64,000 nucleotides of DNA. It comes from Robertkochia flava (GTDB lineage: Bacteria; Bacteroidota; Bacteroidia; Flavobacteriales; Flavobacteriaceae). The stretch is taken from positions 806,001 to 870,000 of the forward strand of contig NZ_JAINZT010000002.1 in the NCBI RefSeq assembly GCF_020166515.1. The letters run 5' to 3'. Below the pieces are notes generated by a model that had not been told where the DNA came from, did not search any database, and worked only from the letters and a program-made list of their open reading frames with translations. Shown piece after piece: positions 54,251-63,121 of the stretch. A program made the translations under genes and the position numbers. Each line of letters opens with the position of its first letter. Position 1 is the stretch's first letter.

Positions 54251-55015
54251 TTAAATGTTTCTGTCGCTTAACCACGCTCCGAGAATACGGTTAAACTCTT
54301 CGGGGTGCTCCATCATCGGGGCGTGACCACACTTGTCGATCCAGAATAAATCTGAATCCGGTAAAAGTCGGTGAAATTCCTCTGCTACATTAGGAGGGGT
54401 TACGCTGTCATTCCTGCCCCAGATAATGCATGTAGGGGTGGTCATGTGCGGAAGGTCTTTTGACATATTGTGACGAATCGCACTCTTGGCAATGGCAAGG
54501 GTTTTTACCAATTTGCCCCTGTCGTTTACCGTGGCGTATACCTCGTCTACGATCTCCTTTGTGGCAACCTTTGGGTCGTAAAATACGTCCTCACTTTTCT
54601 TTTTAATGAATTCGTAATCGCCCCTTTTCGGATAGCCGTCTCCCATGGCGCTTTCGTAAAGGCCTGAACTTCCGGTGATCACCATGGCCTTTACCTTTTG
54701 CGGGTAAAGTTTGGTATGCAGTAATCCAATATGACCTCCCAGGGAATTGCCTAAAAGGATCACCTGGTCAAAGTTTTTATATTCAATGAATTCTTCGAGA
54801 AAATTAGCGAAGCTTTTAACGGTTGTTTTTAAAAGCGACATACCGTAGATGGGGAGTTCCGGGATAAGCACTTTGTAGCCTCTTTTGGAGAAATAGTCGG
54901 TAACACCGTTGAAATTACTCAGGCCTCCCATCAATCCGTGCAGTACGATCAATGGCGTCCCTTCTCCAACTTCTAAATAGGTGTACTTACCTTCCTTCTT
55001 TAATTCGTGTACCAT
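54251..55015 (-). CDS. Alpha/beta-fold hydrolase
   Basis: The 254-aa cytosolic hydrolase has the oxyanion segment VLHGLMGG, the nucleophile elbow GNSLGGH with Ser, Asp in WGRNDSVTPP and His in CGHAPMMEHPE, so the catalytic triad is complete. The family is broad and no substrate can be named. It is adjacent to engB with 4 bp between, on the same strand. A TATATTTG element (minus strand, 55042-55049) upstream could be its -7 box. Confidence 0.88.
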   Translation of the reverse strand: MVHELKKEGKYTYLEVGEGTPLIVLHGLMGGLSNFNGVTDYFSKRGYKVLIPELPIYGMSLLKTTVKSFANFLEEFIEYKNFDQVILLGNSLGGHIGLLHTKLYPQKVKAMVITGSSGLYESAMGDGYPKRGDYEFIKKKSEDVFYDPKVATKEIVDEVYATVNDRGKLVKTLAIAKSAIRHNMSKDLPHMTTPTCIIWGRNDSVTPPNVAEEFHRLLPDSDLFWIDKCGHAPMMEHPEEFNRILGAWLSDRNI

Positions 55016-55041
55016 TAATGGTTAGTTACATTTCTTCGAAA

Positions 55042-55049
55042 CAAATATA
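55042..55049 (-). promoter_or_regulatory. -7 element for the hydrolase-engB unit
   Basis: TATATTTG read on the minus strand, 26 bp before the hydrolase ATG. The -33 is not clear. Confidence 0.45.
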
Positions 55050-55120
55050 GCGATTTCACCAATAATTCAGGCTTTTTCCACAGGAAGTGCAAAATACCTT
55101 CAAATTTTTGAAAATCCCTC

Positions 55121-55145
55121 AAAAAGGGCGCTTATAGCCCTTTTC
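55121..55145 (+). terminator. Hairpin with T-run inside a divergent promoter region
   Basis: AAAAGGGC/GCCCTTTT with a 7-nt loop, T-rich on both strands. It lies between two divergent genes, where no transcript should end, so it may insulate them or mark a short leader. Confidence 0.5.
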
Positions 55146-55217
55146 TGACACTTTTTCACACTGCTGAAACCCAGGCCGTTGCTGCACTTAAACGGGATTC
55201 CCTCACAATTTATCAAC

Positions 55218-55254
55218 AAAGTGGTAAAAAGTGCTCATTTGTGGTAAAAAGTGG
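55218..55254 (+). promoter_or_regulatory. Four MraZ-type operator boxes
   Basis: The heptamers AAAGTGG, AAAGTGC, TTTGTGG and AAAGTGG are each separated by 3 bp (TAA, TCA, TAA), so GTG recurs at 55221, 55231, 55241 and 55251 with exact 10-bp (one helical turn) spacing. Published MraZ targets are GTG-centred direct repeats with this period. They end 13 bp before the -7 element and cover the -33 region, consistent with autoregulation of the dcw operon. Confidence 0.85.
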
Positions 55255-55266
55255 TAAATATTTCTA

Positions 55267-55274
55267 TATATTTG
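55267..55274 (+). promoter_or_regulatory. -7 element of the mraZ/dcw promoter
   Basis: TATATTTG, full match, 28 bp before the GTG start. The -33 region coincides with the last MraZ box. Confidence 0.65.
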
Positions 55275-55302
55275 AAATGTAACATAAAATCCCGACCTCT
55301 AC

Positions 55303-55770
55303 GTGTTTGAGTTTACAGAAGAATATGAGTGTAAGGCAGATAGCAAAGGGCGCATCATGGTGCCGTCTACTTTGCGGGCCAAGCTTGCGTCTGTATTGCA
55401 CGAAGGATTGGTGATTAAACGCTCTATTTTCCAGTCTTGTCTGGAGATCTATACCGTTGAAGAGTGGAAAAAGGAGGCTGCAAAAGTAGGGAAGCTCAAT
55501 CGCTTTGTAAAGAAGAATAACGATTTCATACGGCAGTTCACTGCCGGGGTTCGTCTGATCCAGATTGATGGAAATGGTCGGTTATCCATCCCTAAGAACC
55601 TGATGGAGTTTGCCGGGATTTCCAAGGAAGTGGTGTTAAGTGAGACCATTGGCCGGATAGAGCTTTGGGATAAAGAACGTTACTATAACGTTCTGGAGGC
55701 GGGGGCGGAAGATTTTTCTGAACTGGCTGAAGAAGTAATGGGTAATCTAAGTCTTGAAGATGATGAGTGA
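55303..55770 (+). CDS. mraZ: Transcriptional regulator MraZ
   Basis: The 155-aa protein has two SpoVT/AbrB-like DxxxR repeats: YECKADSKGRIMVPSTLRAK near residue 8 and IQIDGNGRLSIPKNLMEFAG near 86. MraZ binds repeats upstream of its own gene and represses the division and cell-wall cluster. The start is GTG at 55303, since an in-frame TAA lies at 55285-55287 and no ATG is available. It is the first gene of the dcw cluster and overlaps rsmH by 8 bp. Confidence 0.95.
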   Translation: MFEFTEEYECKADSKGRIMVPSTLRAKLASVLHEGLVIKRSIFQSCLEIYTVEEWKKEAAKVGKLNRFVKKNNDFIRQFTAGVRLIQIDGNGRLSIPKNLMEFAGISKEVVLSETIGRIELWDKERYYNVLEAGAEDFSELAEEVMGNLSLEDDE

Positions 55771-56662
55771 GTATCATAATCCTGTTTTGCTGAAGGAAAC
55801 CGTAGATGGCCTGGGTATTAAGCCTGATGGGGTCTATGTGGATGTGACCTTCGGTGGAGGTGGGCATTCCAGGGAGATCATGAGCAGGCTTGGTGAAAAG
55901 GGACGTTTGTTTGCCTTTGATCAGGATGAGGATGCCTTGCGTAATGTTATAGACGAAGAGCGCTTCACGCTAATCAATGAGAATTTCAGGTTCATTAAAA
56001 GATTTCTCCGGTTTCAGGGAGTAAAGCAGGTAGATGGAGTTCTGGGTGATTTCGGAGTTTCATCGCATCAGTTCGATGTGGCCGAGCGGGGTTTTTCTAC
56101 CCGTTTCGATGCCGGACTGGATATGCGGATGAGTAAGCGTAGTGAGCTTTCTGCCTACGAGGTGGTTAACGACTATAGTGAAGAGGAGTTAAGACGCGTT
56201 TTGCGTATGTATGGAGAGGTTAAGAATGCCGGGGCAGTAGCCCGGGCGATCGTTGCTCATAGGGAGAAGGGTGATATAAAAACCACAGATGCTCTTAAGC
56301 TGGCCTTGGGTAGGTTGTTACCTAAGCACAAAGAGCAAAAGATACTGGCTCCGATCTATCAGGCGATAAGGATCGAAGTGAATCAGGAGATTGAGGTGCT
56401 CAAGGAGTTTCTCCTTCAGATGCCTGAGCTTATAAAAGTGGGAGGGCGGCTGAGTTTGATCAGTTATCATTCTCTTGAAGATCGCCTGGTGAAGAATTTT
56501 ATCCGAAGCGGAAAGTTCGAGGGAGAGCCTGAAAAGGACTTTTATGGTAATGTTCAGGTTCCTTTTAAAAAGGTTGGTGGGCTTATTAAGCCAACAGAAG
56601 ACGAGATAGCGCAAAATAACAGGGCCAGAAGTGCCCGGTTGAGAATAGCAGAACGAATATAA
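55763..56662 (+). CDS. rsmH: 16S rRNA (cytosine1402-N4)-methyltransferase RsmH
   Basis: The protein is 299 aa from the ATG at 55763; starts one or three codons earlier are possible. It has EYHNPVLLKETVDGL, the SAM site VDVTFGGGGHSREI, GVSSHQFDVAERGFSTRFD and YHSLEDRLVKNFI. It methylates C1402 of 16S rRNA. It overlaps mraZ by 8 bp and is followed by ftsL after 3 bp, the standard dcw order. Confidence 0.95.
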   Translation: MSEYHNPVLLKETVDGLGIKPDGVYVDVTFGGGGHSREIMSRLGEKGRLFAFDQDEDALRNVIDEERFTLINENFRFIKRFLRFQGVKQVDGVLGDFGVSSHQFDVAERGFSTRFDAGLDMRMSKRSELSAYEVVNDYSEEELRRVLRMYGEVKNAGAVARAIVAHREKGDIKTTDALKLALGRLLPKHKEQKILAPIYQAIRIEVNQEIEVLKEFLLQMPELIKVGGRLSLISYHSLEDRLVKNFIRSGKFEGEPEKDFYGNVQVPFKKVGGLIKPTEDEIAQNNRARSARLRIAERI

Positions 56663-56665
56663 GGT

Positions 56666-56983
56666 ATGAGACAGCGACTGTTGGATGTTTTGAGGGGAAG
56701 CTTTCTTACCAGTGACGATGCAGCAGGGAACTGGAGGTTCATTCTTTTTGCTTCGCTTCTGGCGGTAATTATGATAAGCAGTGCGCATCGTGCCGATAAG
56801 AAGGTGCATCAGCTGGCCGGCCTCAATGAAGAGGTGCTGGAGTTGCGAAGTGAGTTTGTGGATGTGCGCACCAGGCTGCAGCAGCGAAAGCTGGAATCGA
56901 GTGTAAAACAAAGGGTTGAAAAATACGGCTTGGCGCCTTCAAAGACGCCGCCGAAAAAAATAAAGGTAGCAAGTCAGGAATAA
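56666..56983 (+). CDS. ftsL: Division protein FtsL-like
   Basis: The 105-aa bitopic protein has about 22 cytoplasmic residues, one membrane span (WRFILFASLLAVIMISSAH, about 23-41) and a periplasmic coiled-coil (VHQLAGLNEEVLELRSEFV). The family is poorly conserved, so the call rests on topology and on its place between rsmH and the transpeptidase gene. FtsL works with FtsB and FtsQ in the divisome. Confidence 0.85.
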   Translation: MRQRLLDVLRGSFLTSDDAAGNWRFILFASLLAVIMISSAHRADKKVHQLAGLNEEVLELRSEFVDVRTRLQQRKLESSVKQRVEKYGLAPSKTPPKKIKVASQE

Positions 56984-56985
56984 AC

Positions 56986-58992
56986 ATGGCGATAACAGAA
57001 AAAAACATATCTAACCGATTGTACTTCATGGCGGGTTGTATGTTTCTCTTTGCTATTGCCGTGATGGTGAAGTTAGTAACCATCCAGGTGGTAGAGGGGG
57101 AGCATTACAAGGCGCTGGCGGAAGACAGGACGGTAAAGAACTTTGTCATAGAGCCCAATCGCGGAAATCTTTATTCTGACGATGGCAGCTTACTGGCTAC
57201 TTCTGTGACCCGTTACGATATTCGCTTTGATGCTTTAACGCCATCCCAGGAGGTTTTTGAGGGCAATGTTAAGGCATTGTCTGATTCTCTGTCCCGAGTG
57301 TTTAATAAGACGTCTTCCTATTATCAGAACCTGATGCGAAAAGCCAGGGCTTCTAAAAACCGGTATTTGTTAATTGCCAGAGATCTCGGTTATACCGATT
57401 ATCTCAGGGTTCGAAATTTCCCGATGTTTCGTCTGGGTCCTTATAAAGGAGGCCTCATCGTGGAGCAGGAAACGCAGCGGGAGCACCCTCTGGGGTCTAT
57501 AGCTCAGCGCAGTGTGGGGTATGAGCGCTTTAACGCTGAGTCCGGGAGGTATTTCGGGGTAGGCCTGGAGCGGGCCTTCGGCGAATACCTTAGAGGTAAG
57601 CAGGGGAAACGGCTGAAGCAGAAGATCGCTAAGGGCCAATGGAAACCCATTACCGATTACAATGAGGTGGAGCCGCAGGATGGCTATGATGTGGTTTCAA
57701 CGATAGACATTAACATCCAGGATGTGGCGCATCACGCCCTTCTTTCTCAATTGGAAAAATACAATGCCGATCACGGATGCGTGGTGGTTATGGAGGTGGA
57801 GACCGGAGAGGTTAAAGCCATTTCTAACCTGGGCAGAACAAGTAAAGGAACATATTACGAACGCCTCAATTATGCTATTGGAGAATCACACGAGCCGGGG
57901 TCTACCTTTAAGCTTATGTCTATGATGGCTGCCCTCGAAGACAAAGCGGTAGACACCAGCACTGTGATCGATACAGAAAAAGGGGTGTTGCGTTTTTATG
58001 GAAAACTGGTGCGGGATTCACATCACGGGGGTTATGGAAAGATCAGTGCCTCTGAGGTGTTCGAGGTTTCTTCCAATACCGGAGTGGTGAAGATCGTGGA
58101 TGAATTCTATGGCGATCGGCCGGAAAAGTTTGTGAACCGTATATATAATACAGGCTTGGATAAGCCTCTGGGTTTGCCAATAGCCGGTGAAGGGAAGCCT
58201 ATAATTCCACATCCAAATGATAAAAGCCGGTGGAGCGGGATCGCATTGCAGTGGATGGCCTATGGGTATGGGGTGGAGTTAACCCCTTTACAGATCCTGG
58301 CCTTTTATAATGCAGTGGCGAATGACGGCGAAATGGTAAAGCCGAGACTTATAAAGGAAGTGCGTCAATGGGATCAGCCGGTGATCGGCTTTGAAAAGGA
58401 AGTGCTTAATCCTTCGATATGCTCTGAAGAAACGGTAAAAAAACTGCAACAGATGTTGAAGAATGTAGTGGAGAAGGAACACGGAACCGGACATAAGCTT
58501 TACAGTCCGGATTTTTCCATGGCAGGAAAAACCGGTACGGCTCAGAAGAATTACAGTGATAAAAGTAAGAGGCAATATATTTCTTCCTTTGTCGGGTATT
58601 TTCCTGCTGATCAGCCGAAATATTCCTGTATCGTGGTGATCCATGAGCCCGATAAAAATGTCGGGTATTACGGGGCGGATGTTTCCGGACCTGTTTTTAA
58701 AAGCATTGCCCAAAAGATCTATACCAATTCTCCTCTTATTGATACGGTAGATGAATTGCAAAAGAAGAATGACCCTGCATACAATAATTACGAGGCCTAT
58801 TATGCAAAGGTGCAGAAGCATTACCAGCAGGTGCCTGATGTAAAGGGCATGAGTGGAATGGATGCGGTTTCACTTTTGGAGAATATCGGTCTTAAAGTGC
58901 AGGTGGAAGGTAATGGGAAGGTAGTTTCTCAATTGCCAAAGGGCGGAACGCAGATTAAAGAAAACAAAACGGTGGTATTGAAGCTTTCATGA
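56986..58992 (+). CDS. ftsI: Division transpeptidase FtsI (PBP3) with PASTA domain
   Basis: The 668-aa class B penicillin-binding protein has an N-terminal membrane anchor, a dimerisation domain, and a transpeptidase domain with the SxxK serine in HEPGSTFKLM, SSN in VSSNTG and KTG in MAGKTGTAQ. The last 60 residues are one PASTA domain (VPDVKGMSGMDAVSLLENIG), common in Bacteroidetes and Firmicutes enzymes but absent from E. coli FtsI. It overlaps murE by 4 bp. Confidence 0.95.
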   Translation: MAITEKNISNRLYFMAGCMFLFAIAVMVKLVTIQVVEGEHYKALAEDRTVKNFVIEPNRGNLYSDDGSLLATSVTRYDIRFDALTPSQEVFEGNVKALSDSLSRVFNKTSSYYQNLMRKARASKNRYLLIARDLGYTDYLRVRNFPMFRLGPYKGGLIVEQETQREHPLGSIAQRSVGYERFNAESGRYFGVGLERAFGEYLRGKQGKRLKQKIAKGQWKPITDYNEVEPQDGYDVVSTIDINIQDVAHHALLSQLEKYNADHGCVVVMEVETGEVKAISNLGRTSKGTYYERLNYAIGESHEPGSTFKLMSMMAALEDKAVDTSTVIDTEKGVLRFYGKLVRDSHHGGYGKISASEVFEVSSNTGVVKIVDEFYGDRPEKFVNRIYNTGLDKPLGLPIAGEGKPIIPHPNDKSRWSGIALQWMAYGYGVELTPLQILAFYNAVANDGEMVKPRLIKEVRQWDQPVIGFEKEVLNPSICSEETVKKLQQMLKNVVEKEHGTGHKLYSPDFSMAGKTGTAQKNYSDKSKRQYISSFVGYFPADQPKYSCIVVIHEPDKNVGYYGADVSGPVFKSIAQKIYTNSPLIDTVDELQKKNDPAYNNYEAYYAKVQKHYQQVPDVKGMSGMDAVSLLENIGLKVQVEGNGKVVSQLPKGGTQIKENKTVVLKLS

Positions 58993-60452
58993 AGAACCTG
59001 AAAGACATATTATATAAGGTGAATATTGAAGCGGTGTACGGGAAAACCGATACGCCGGTGAATGATGTGCATTTTGATTCGCGCAAGGTGTCTCTCGATG
59101 ATGTGTTTGTTGCTGTGAGAGGTACCGTTACCGACGGGCATCAGTATATGGGCAGGGCCACCGACCAGGGGGCCATTGCGGTGATATGCGAGGAGATGCC
59201 TGAAGTAGTGGTTAACGGAGTTACCTATGTGCTCGTATCTGACTCCAAGAAGGCTTTGGCGGTGATGGCTTCCAATTTCTACCACAATCCTTCAGGTAAC
59301 CTGAAATTGGTTGGTGTTACAGGAACCAATGGGAAGACCACCGTGACCTCGCTTTTGTACCAGCTTTTTACAAAGGCGGGATATAAGGTCGGATTACTTT
59401 CCACCGTAAGGGTTATGGTTGGAGAAAAGGAGTATCCGGCTACCCATACCACCCCCGATTCCATGAGCATTAATCGCTACCTGAGTATGATGAATGACGA
59501 AGGAGTGGAGTTTTGTTTTATGGAGGTGAGTTCACATGGAATTCACCAGGAGCGCACAACGGGTCTTGTGTTTGCCGGAGGAGTGTTTACCAACCTGAGT
59601 CATGATCATCTGGATTACCATAAGACCTTTGCGGAGTACCGGGATGTTAAAAAGCGATTTTTTGACGAATTGCCTTCAAAGGCTTTTGCGCTTACCAATT
59701 CCGATGATAAAAACGGTATGGTGATGTTGCAGAATACTAAGGCCAGGAAATATACCTATGCGGTAAGATCGTATGCCGATTTCAGGGCGCAGATCCTTGA
59801 AAATCAGTTGAGCGGCTTGCTGCTTAAAGTGGAAGAGCACGAAGTTTGGAGTCGGCTAATAGGAAGTTTTAACGCGTATAATCTCCTGGCTGTATATGCT
59901 TCAGGATGTTTGCTTGGACTGGATAAAATGGAAGTGCTGCGGTTGCTTAGCGAACTGGAAAGTGTTGGTGGGCGTTTTCAGTATTTCATTTCCTCCGGGG
60001 AGGTAACGGCGATTGTGGATTACGCGCATACCCCGGATGCTCTTGAAAATGTCCTTGGAACCATCAGTGCCATTCGCACAGGTAACGAGACCCTGATCAC
60101 AGTTGTGGGATGTGGGGGAGACCGGGACAAGACCAAACGGCCGGTGATGGCAGATATCGCCTCCCGCCTGAGCAACAAGGCCATTTTTACTTCCGATAAT
60201 CCACGGTCTGAAGACCCTCAGTCGATTATAGATGATATGGAGAAGGGGGTGCAGCCTCAGCACTTTAGCAAAACCCTTTCTGTGATCGACAGAAAGCAGG
60301 CTATAAAAACTGCCTGTACCATGGCGGGGAAGGGCGATATTATTCTCATTGCCGGGAAGGGGCATGAGACCTATCAGGAGGTAAAAGGAGTGCGAAGTGA
60401 CTTTGACGACCTCAAGGTGGTTAAGGAATTGTTGAAACAACTAAATAAATAA
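58989..60452 (+). CDS. murE: UDP-MurNAc-tripeptide ligase MurE (meso-diaminopimelate-adding)
   Basis: The 487-aa Mur ligase has the P-loop [34 protein letters not shown] and the amino-acid selectivity motif DNPR ([11 protein letters not shown]), which marks meso-diaminopimelate as substrate rather than lysine. The wall is therefore A1-gamma-like. It overlaps ftsI by 4 bp and is followed by mraY after 38 bp. Confidence 0.96.
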   Translation: MKNLKDILYKVNIEAVYGKTDTPVNDVHFDSRKVSLDDVFVAVRGTVTDGHQYMGRATDQGAIAVICEEMPEVVVNGVTYVLVSDSKKALAVMASNFYHNPSGNLKLVGVTGTNGKTTVTSLLYQLFTKAGYKVGLLSTVRVMVGEKEYPATHTTPDSMSINRYLSMMNDEGVEFCFMEVSSHGIHQERTTGLVFAGGVFTNLSHDHLDYHKTFAEYRDVKKRFFDELPSKAFALTNSDDKNGMVMLQNTKARKYTYAVRSYADFRAQILENQLSGLLLKVEEHEVWSRLIGSFNAYNLLAVYASGCLLGLDKMEVLRLLSELESVGGRFQYFISSGEVTAIVDYAHTPDALENVLGTISAIRTGNETLITVVGCGGDRDKTKRPVMADIASRLSNKAIFTSDNPRSEDPQSIIDDMEKGVQPQHFSKTLSVIDRKQAIKTACTMAGKGDIILIAGKGHETYQEVKGVRSDFDDLKVVKELLKQLNK

Positions 60453-60490
60453 ACCAGTTTCCGGACCAGGTCCGGGCTGTACAGGAATAT

Positions 60491-61738
60491 ATGTTATACT
60501 ATTTGTTCGACTTTCTGGAAAGAGAATATCAGTTGCCGGGGGCGGGACTCTTTGAGTTTATCTCCTTCAGGGCTGCTGCCTCTATCATTCTTTCGCTGCT
60601 TATCTCAACCATATACGGTAAAAAGATCATCAATTACCTCAGGCGTAAACAGATCGGAGAAAGCGTTCGCGAACTCGGACTGGAAGGGCAGTCTCAAAAG
60701 GCGGGAACCCCGACCATGGGTGGGGTGATTATTATCCTGGCTACGCTGATTCCGGTTTTATTATTCGCCAAGCTGGACAATATATATATCGAACTGCTCA
60801 TTGCTACCACGGTGTGGATGGGAGTGATCGGTTTTGTGGATGACTATATCAAAACCTTTAAAAAGGATAAGGAAGGATTAAAGGGCCGGTTCAAGGTGAT
60901 CGGGCAGATAGGGATAGGAATTATTGTGGGGGTAACCCTGTATATGCATCCGGAGGTTACAATTAAAGAGGAGGTAACCGAGGTGAAAAAAGATAAAATA
61001 GAGAACGTTCAAACCTCTTTAGACGAGGTCACCAATAAGGAATATACGGCAGAGGAGAAGTCTACCAAAACCACTATTCCCTTTGTAAAAAATAATGAGT
61101 TTGATTATGCAGAGCTTATTTCCTGGGTGGGAGACAATTACAGGGATTATGCCTGGTTGTTGTTTATTCCTATCGTAATCTTCATCATCACCGCAGTGTC
61201 TAATGGAGCCAACCTTACGGATGGTATCGATGGGCTTGCTGCCGGAAGTTCGGCAATAATAGCACTAACCCTGGGGATTTTCGCCTGGGTTTCGGGGAAC
61301 ATCATCTTTTCCGAATATCTCAATATAATGTATATCCCGAGAGTGGGAGAGATCACCATTTTCATCTCAGCCTTTGTAGGGGCTCTGGTAGGGTTTCTTT
61401 GGTATAACACCTTCCCTGCACAAGTGTTTATGGGAGATACCGGTAGTCTCACGATCGGTGGAGTTATTGCAGTGATCGCCATAGCGGTACGAAAGGAACT
61501 GCTGATTCCATTGCTTTGCGGAATTTTTCTGGCAGAAAACCTTTCTGTGGTTATGCAGGTATCCTGGTTTAAGTATACGAAGAAGAAATTTGGTGAGGGC
61601 AGGCGCATCTTTCTGATGTCGCCCCTGCATCATCATTACCAGAAGAAGGGATATCACGAGAGTAAGATCGTGACCCGGTTCTGGATCGTGGGGATCATCC
61701 TTGCGGTGTTGTCAATAGTGACCTTAAAAGTGCGCTAG
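60491..61738 (+). CDS. mraY: Phospho-MurNAc-pentapeptide transferase MraY
   Basis: The 415-aa polytopic enzyme makes lipid I. It has the aspartate pair in [24 protein letters not shown] and the His-rich [12 protein letters not shown]. Compared with the usual 360 residues it has an insert of about 50 hydrophilic residues (about 155-210, rich in Lys/Glu/Thr) after the fourth span, expected in an extramembrane loop. It is followed by murD after 2 bp. Confidence 0.95.
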   Translation: MLYYLFDFLEREYQLPGAGLFEFISFRAAASIILSLLISTIYGKKIINYLRRKQIGESVRELGLEGQSQKAGTPTMGGVIIILATLIPVLLFAKLDNIYIELLIATTVWMGVIGFVDDYIKTFKKDKEGLKGRFKVIGQIGIGIIVGVTLYMHPEVTIKEEVTEVKKDKIENVQTSLDEVTNKEYTAEEKSTKTTIPFVKNNEFDYAELISWVGDNYRDYAWLLFIPIVIFIITAVSNGANLTDGIDGLAAGSSAIIALTLGIFAWVSGNIIFSEYLNIMYIPRVGEITIFISAFVGALVGFLWYNTFPAQVFMGDTGSLTIGGVIAVIAIAVRKELLIPLLCGIFLAENLSVVMQVSWFKYTKKKFGEGRRIFLMSPLHHHYQKKGYHESKIVTRFWIVGIILAVLSIVTLKVR

Positions 61739-61740
61739 GA

Positions 61741-63075
61741 ATGAAAAGGCTAACGGTCTTGGGAGGAGGAGAGAGTGGTGCAGGAACGGCGGTTCTGGCC
61801 AAAAAGGAAGGCTTCGAGGTCTTTGTGTCAGACAAAGGGCCTATCAGGCAAAAGTATAAGGACGTTCTTATTCATAACGATATAAAATGGGAAGAGAAAG
61901 GGCATACTGAGGAGGTGATCCTCAATGCAGACCTGGTGATGAAGAGCCCGGGAATTCCGGATACAGCACCCCTGGTGGTGAAATTGCGTGAAAAAGGCAT
62001 TCCGGTTATTTCCGAAATCGAATTTGCTTCGGCTTATACCAGTGCAGTGATCGTGGGAATTACCGGGAGTAACGGGAAAACCACAACCACCATGCTAACC
62101 GGTCATGTGCTAAAGGAGGCTGGTCTTGATGTTGGGGTAGCCGGTAATATAGGAGATAGTTTCGCAGCCATGGTAGCCGATCGTGACCCGGAATATTTCG
62201 TGCTTGAGATCAGCAGCTTTCAGTTAGATGGCATACTGGAGTTCAGGCCTCGTATTGCGGTGATCACCAATATTACCCCGGACCACCTGGATCGTTATGG
62301 ATACAAATTTGAAAATTATATCGCCTCGAAATTCAGGATCGCCATGAATCAGACTCCGGAGGATTATCTGATCTATGACGCCGATGATGAGGTGATCACC
62401 GGATGGCTTGAAAAGCACCCGGTTCGATCCCGTTTAATTCCGTTTTCCCTGGAAAGGGAATTGGAAGAAGGGGTATACGTGAAAGACAAAGAAATAGTAA
62501 TTAACATAAATAATCAGCAATTAACCATGTCAACAGAGACCTTAACCTTAGAGGGAAAACACAACCAGAAGAATGCTATGGCGGCTTCTGCGGTAGCCCA
62601 GCTTTTAAAGATCAGAAATTCGACCATCAGAGACAGTATGCAGAATTTCCAGGGTGTTGAACACCGCCTGGAAAAGGTACTGAAGATCCAGGATGTATGG
62701 TTTATTAATGATTCCAAGGCTACCAATGTGAATGCCACCTACTATGCGCTGGAAAGTGTAAAGACTCCGGCTGTATGGATCGTTGGCGGGGTGGACAAGG
62801 GTAACGACTATCTTTCGCTGATGCCTATGGTCCGTGAAAAGGTAAAGGCCATTGTATGTCTTGGTGTAGACAATGCCAAGCTTTTGAATACCTTCAGTAA
62901 CGTGGTTGATGTGGTGGTCGAGACCACTTCCATGAATGAGGCGGTGCAAATTGCTCACAAAATGGCCGATAAGGGCGATACCGTTTTATTGTCGCCTGCA
63001 TGTGCTTCCTTCGATCTCTTCGAGAGCTATGAAGATCGTGGGCACAAGTTCAAGGAAGCTGTTCGTGCCTTGTAA
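61741..63075 (+). CDS. murD: UDP-MurNAc-L-alanine:D-glutamate ligase MurD
   Basis: The 444-aa ligase begins VLGGGESGAGTAVLAKKEGF and has the P-loop GITGSNGKTTTTML, EISSFQLDGI, ITPDHLDRYGY and NDSKATNVNATYYAL. It adds D-Glu to UDP-MurNAc-L-Ala. It follows mraY by 2 bp and precedes ftsW by 46 bp, all in dcw order. Confidence 0.96.
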   Translation: MKRLTVLGGGESGAGTAVLAKKEGFEVFVSDKGPIRQKYKDVLIHNDIKWEEKGHTEEVILNADLVMKSPGIPDTAPLVVKLREKGIPVISEIEFASAYTSAVIVGITGSNGKTTTTMLTGHVLKEAGLDVGVAGNIGDSFAAMVADRDPEYFVLEISSFQLDGILEFRPRIAVITNITPDHLDRYGYKFENYIASKFRIAMNQTPEDYLIYDADDEVITGWLEKHPVRSRLIPFSLERELEEGVYVKDKEIVININNQQLTMSTETLTLEGKHNQKNAMAASAVAQLLKIRNSTIRDSMQNFQGVEHRLEKVLKIQDVWFINDSKATNVNATYYALESVKTPAVWIVGGVDKGNDYLSLMPMVREKVKAIVCLGVDNAKLLNTFSNVVDVVVETTSMNEAVQIAHKMADKGDTVLLSPACASFDLFESYEDRGHKFKEAVRAL

Positions 63076-63121
63076 TTGATGATTTAAAAAGAATACCTAA
63101 ACCCTAATATACCTGCGAAAA

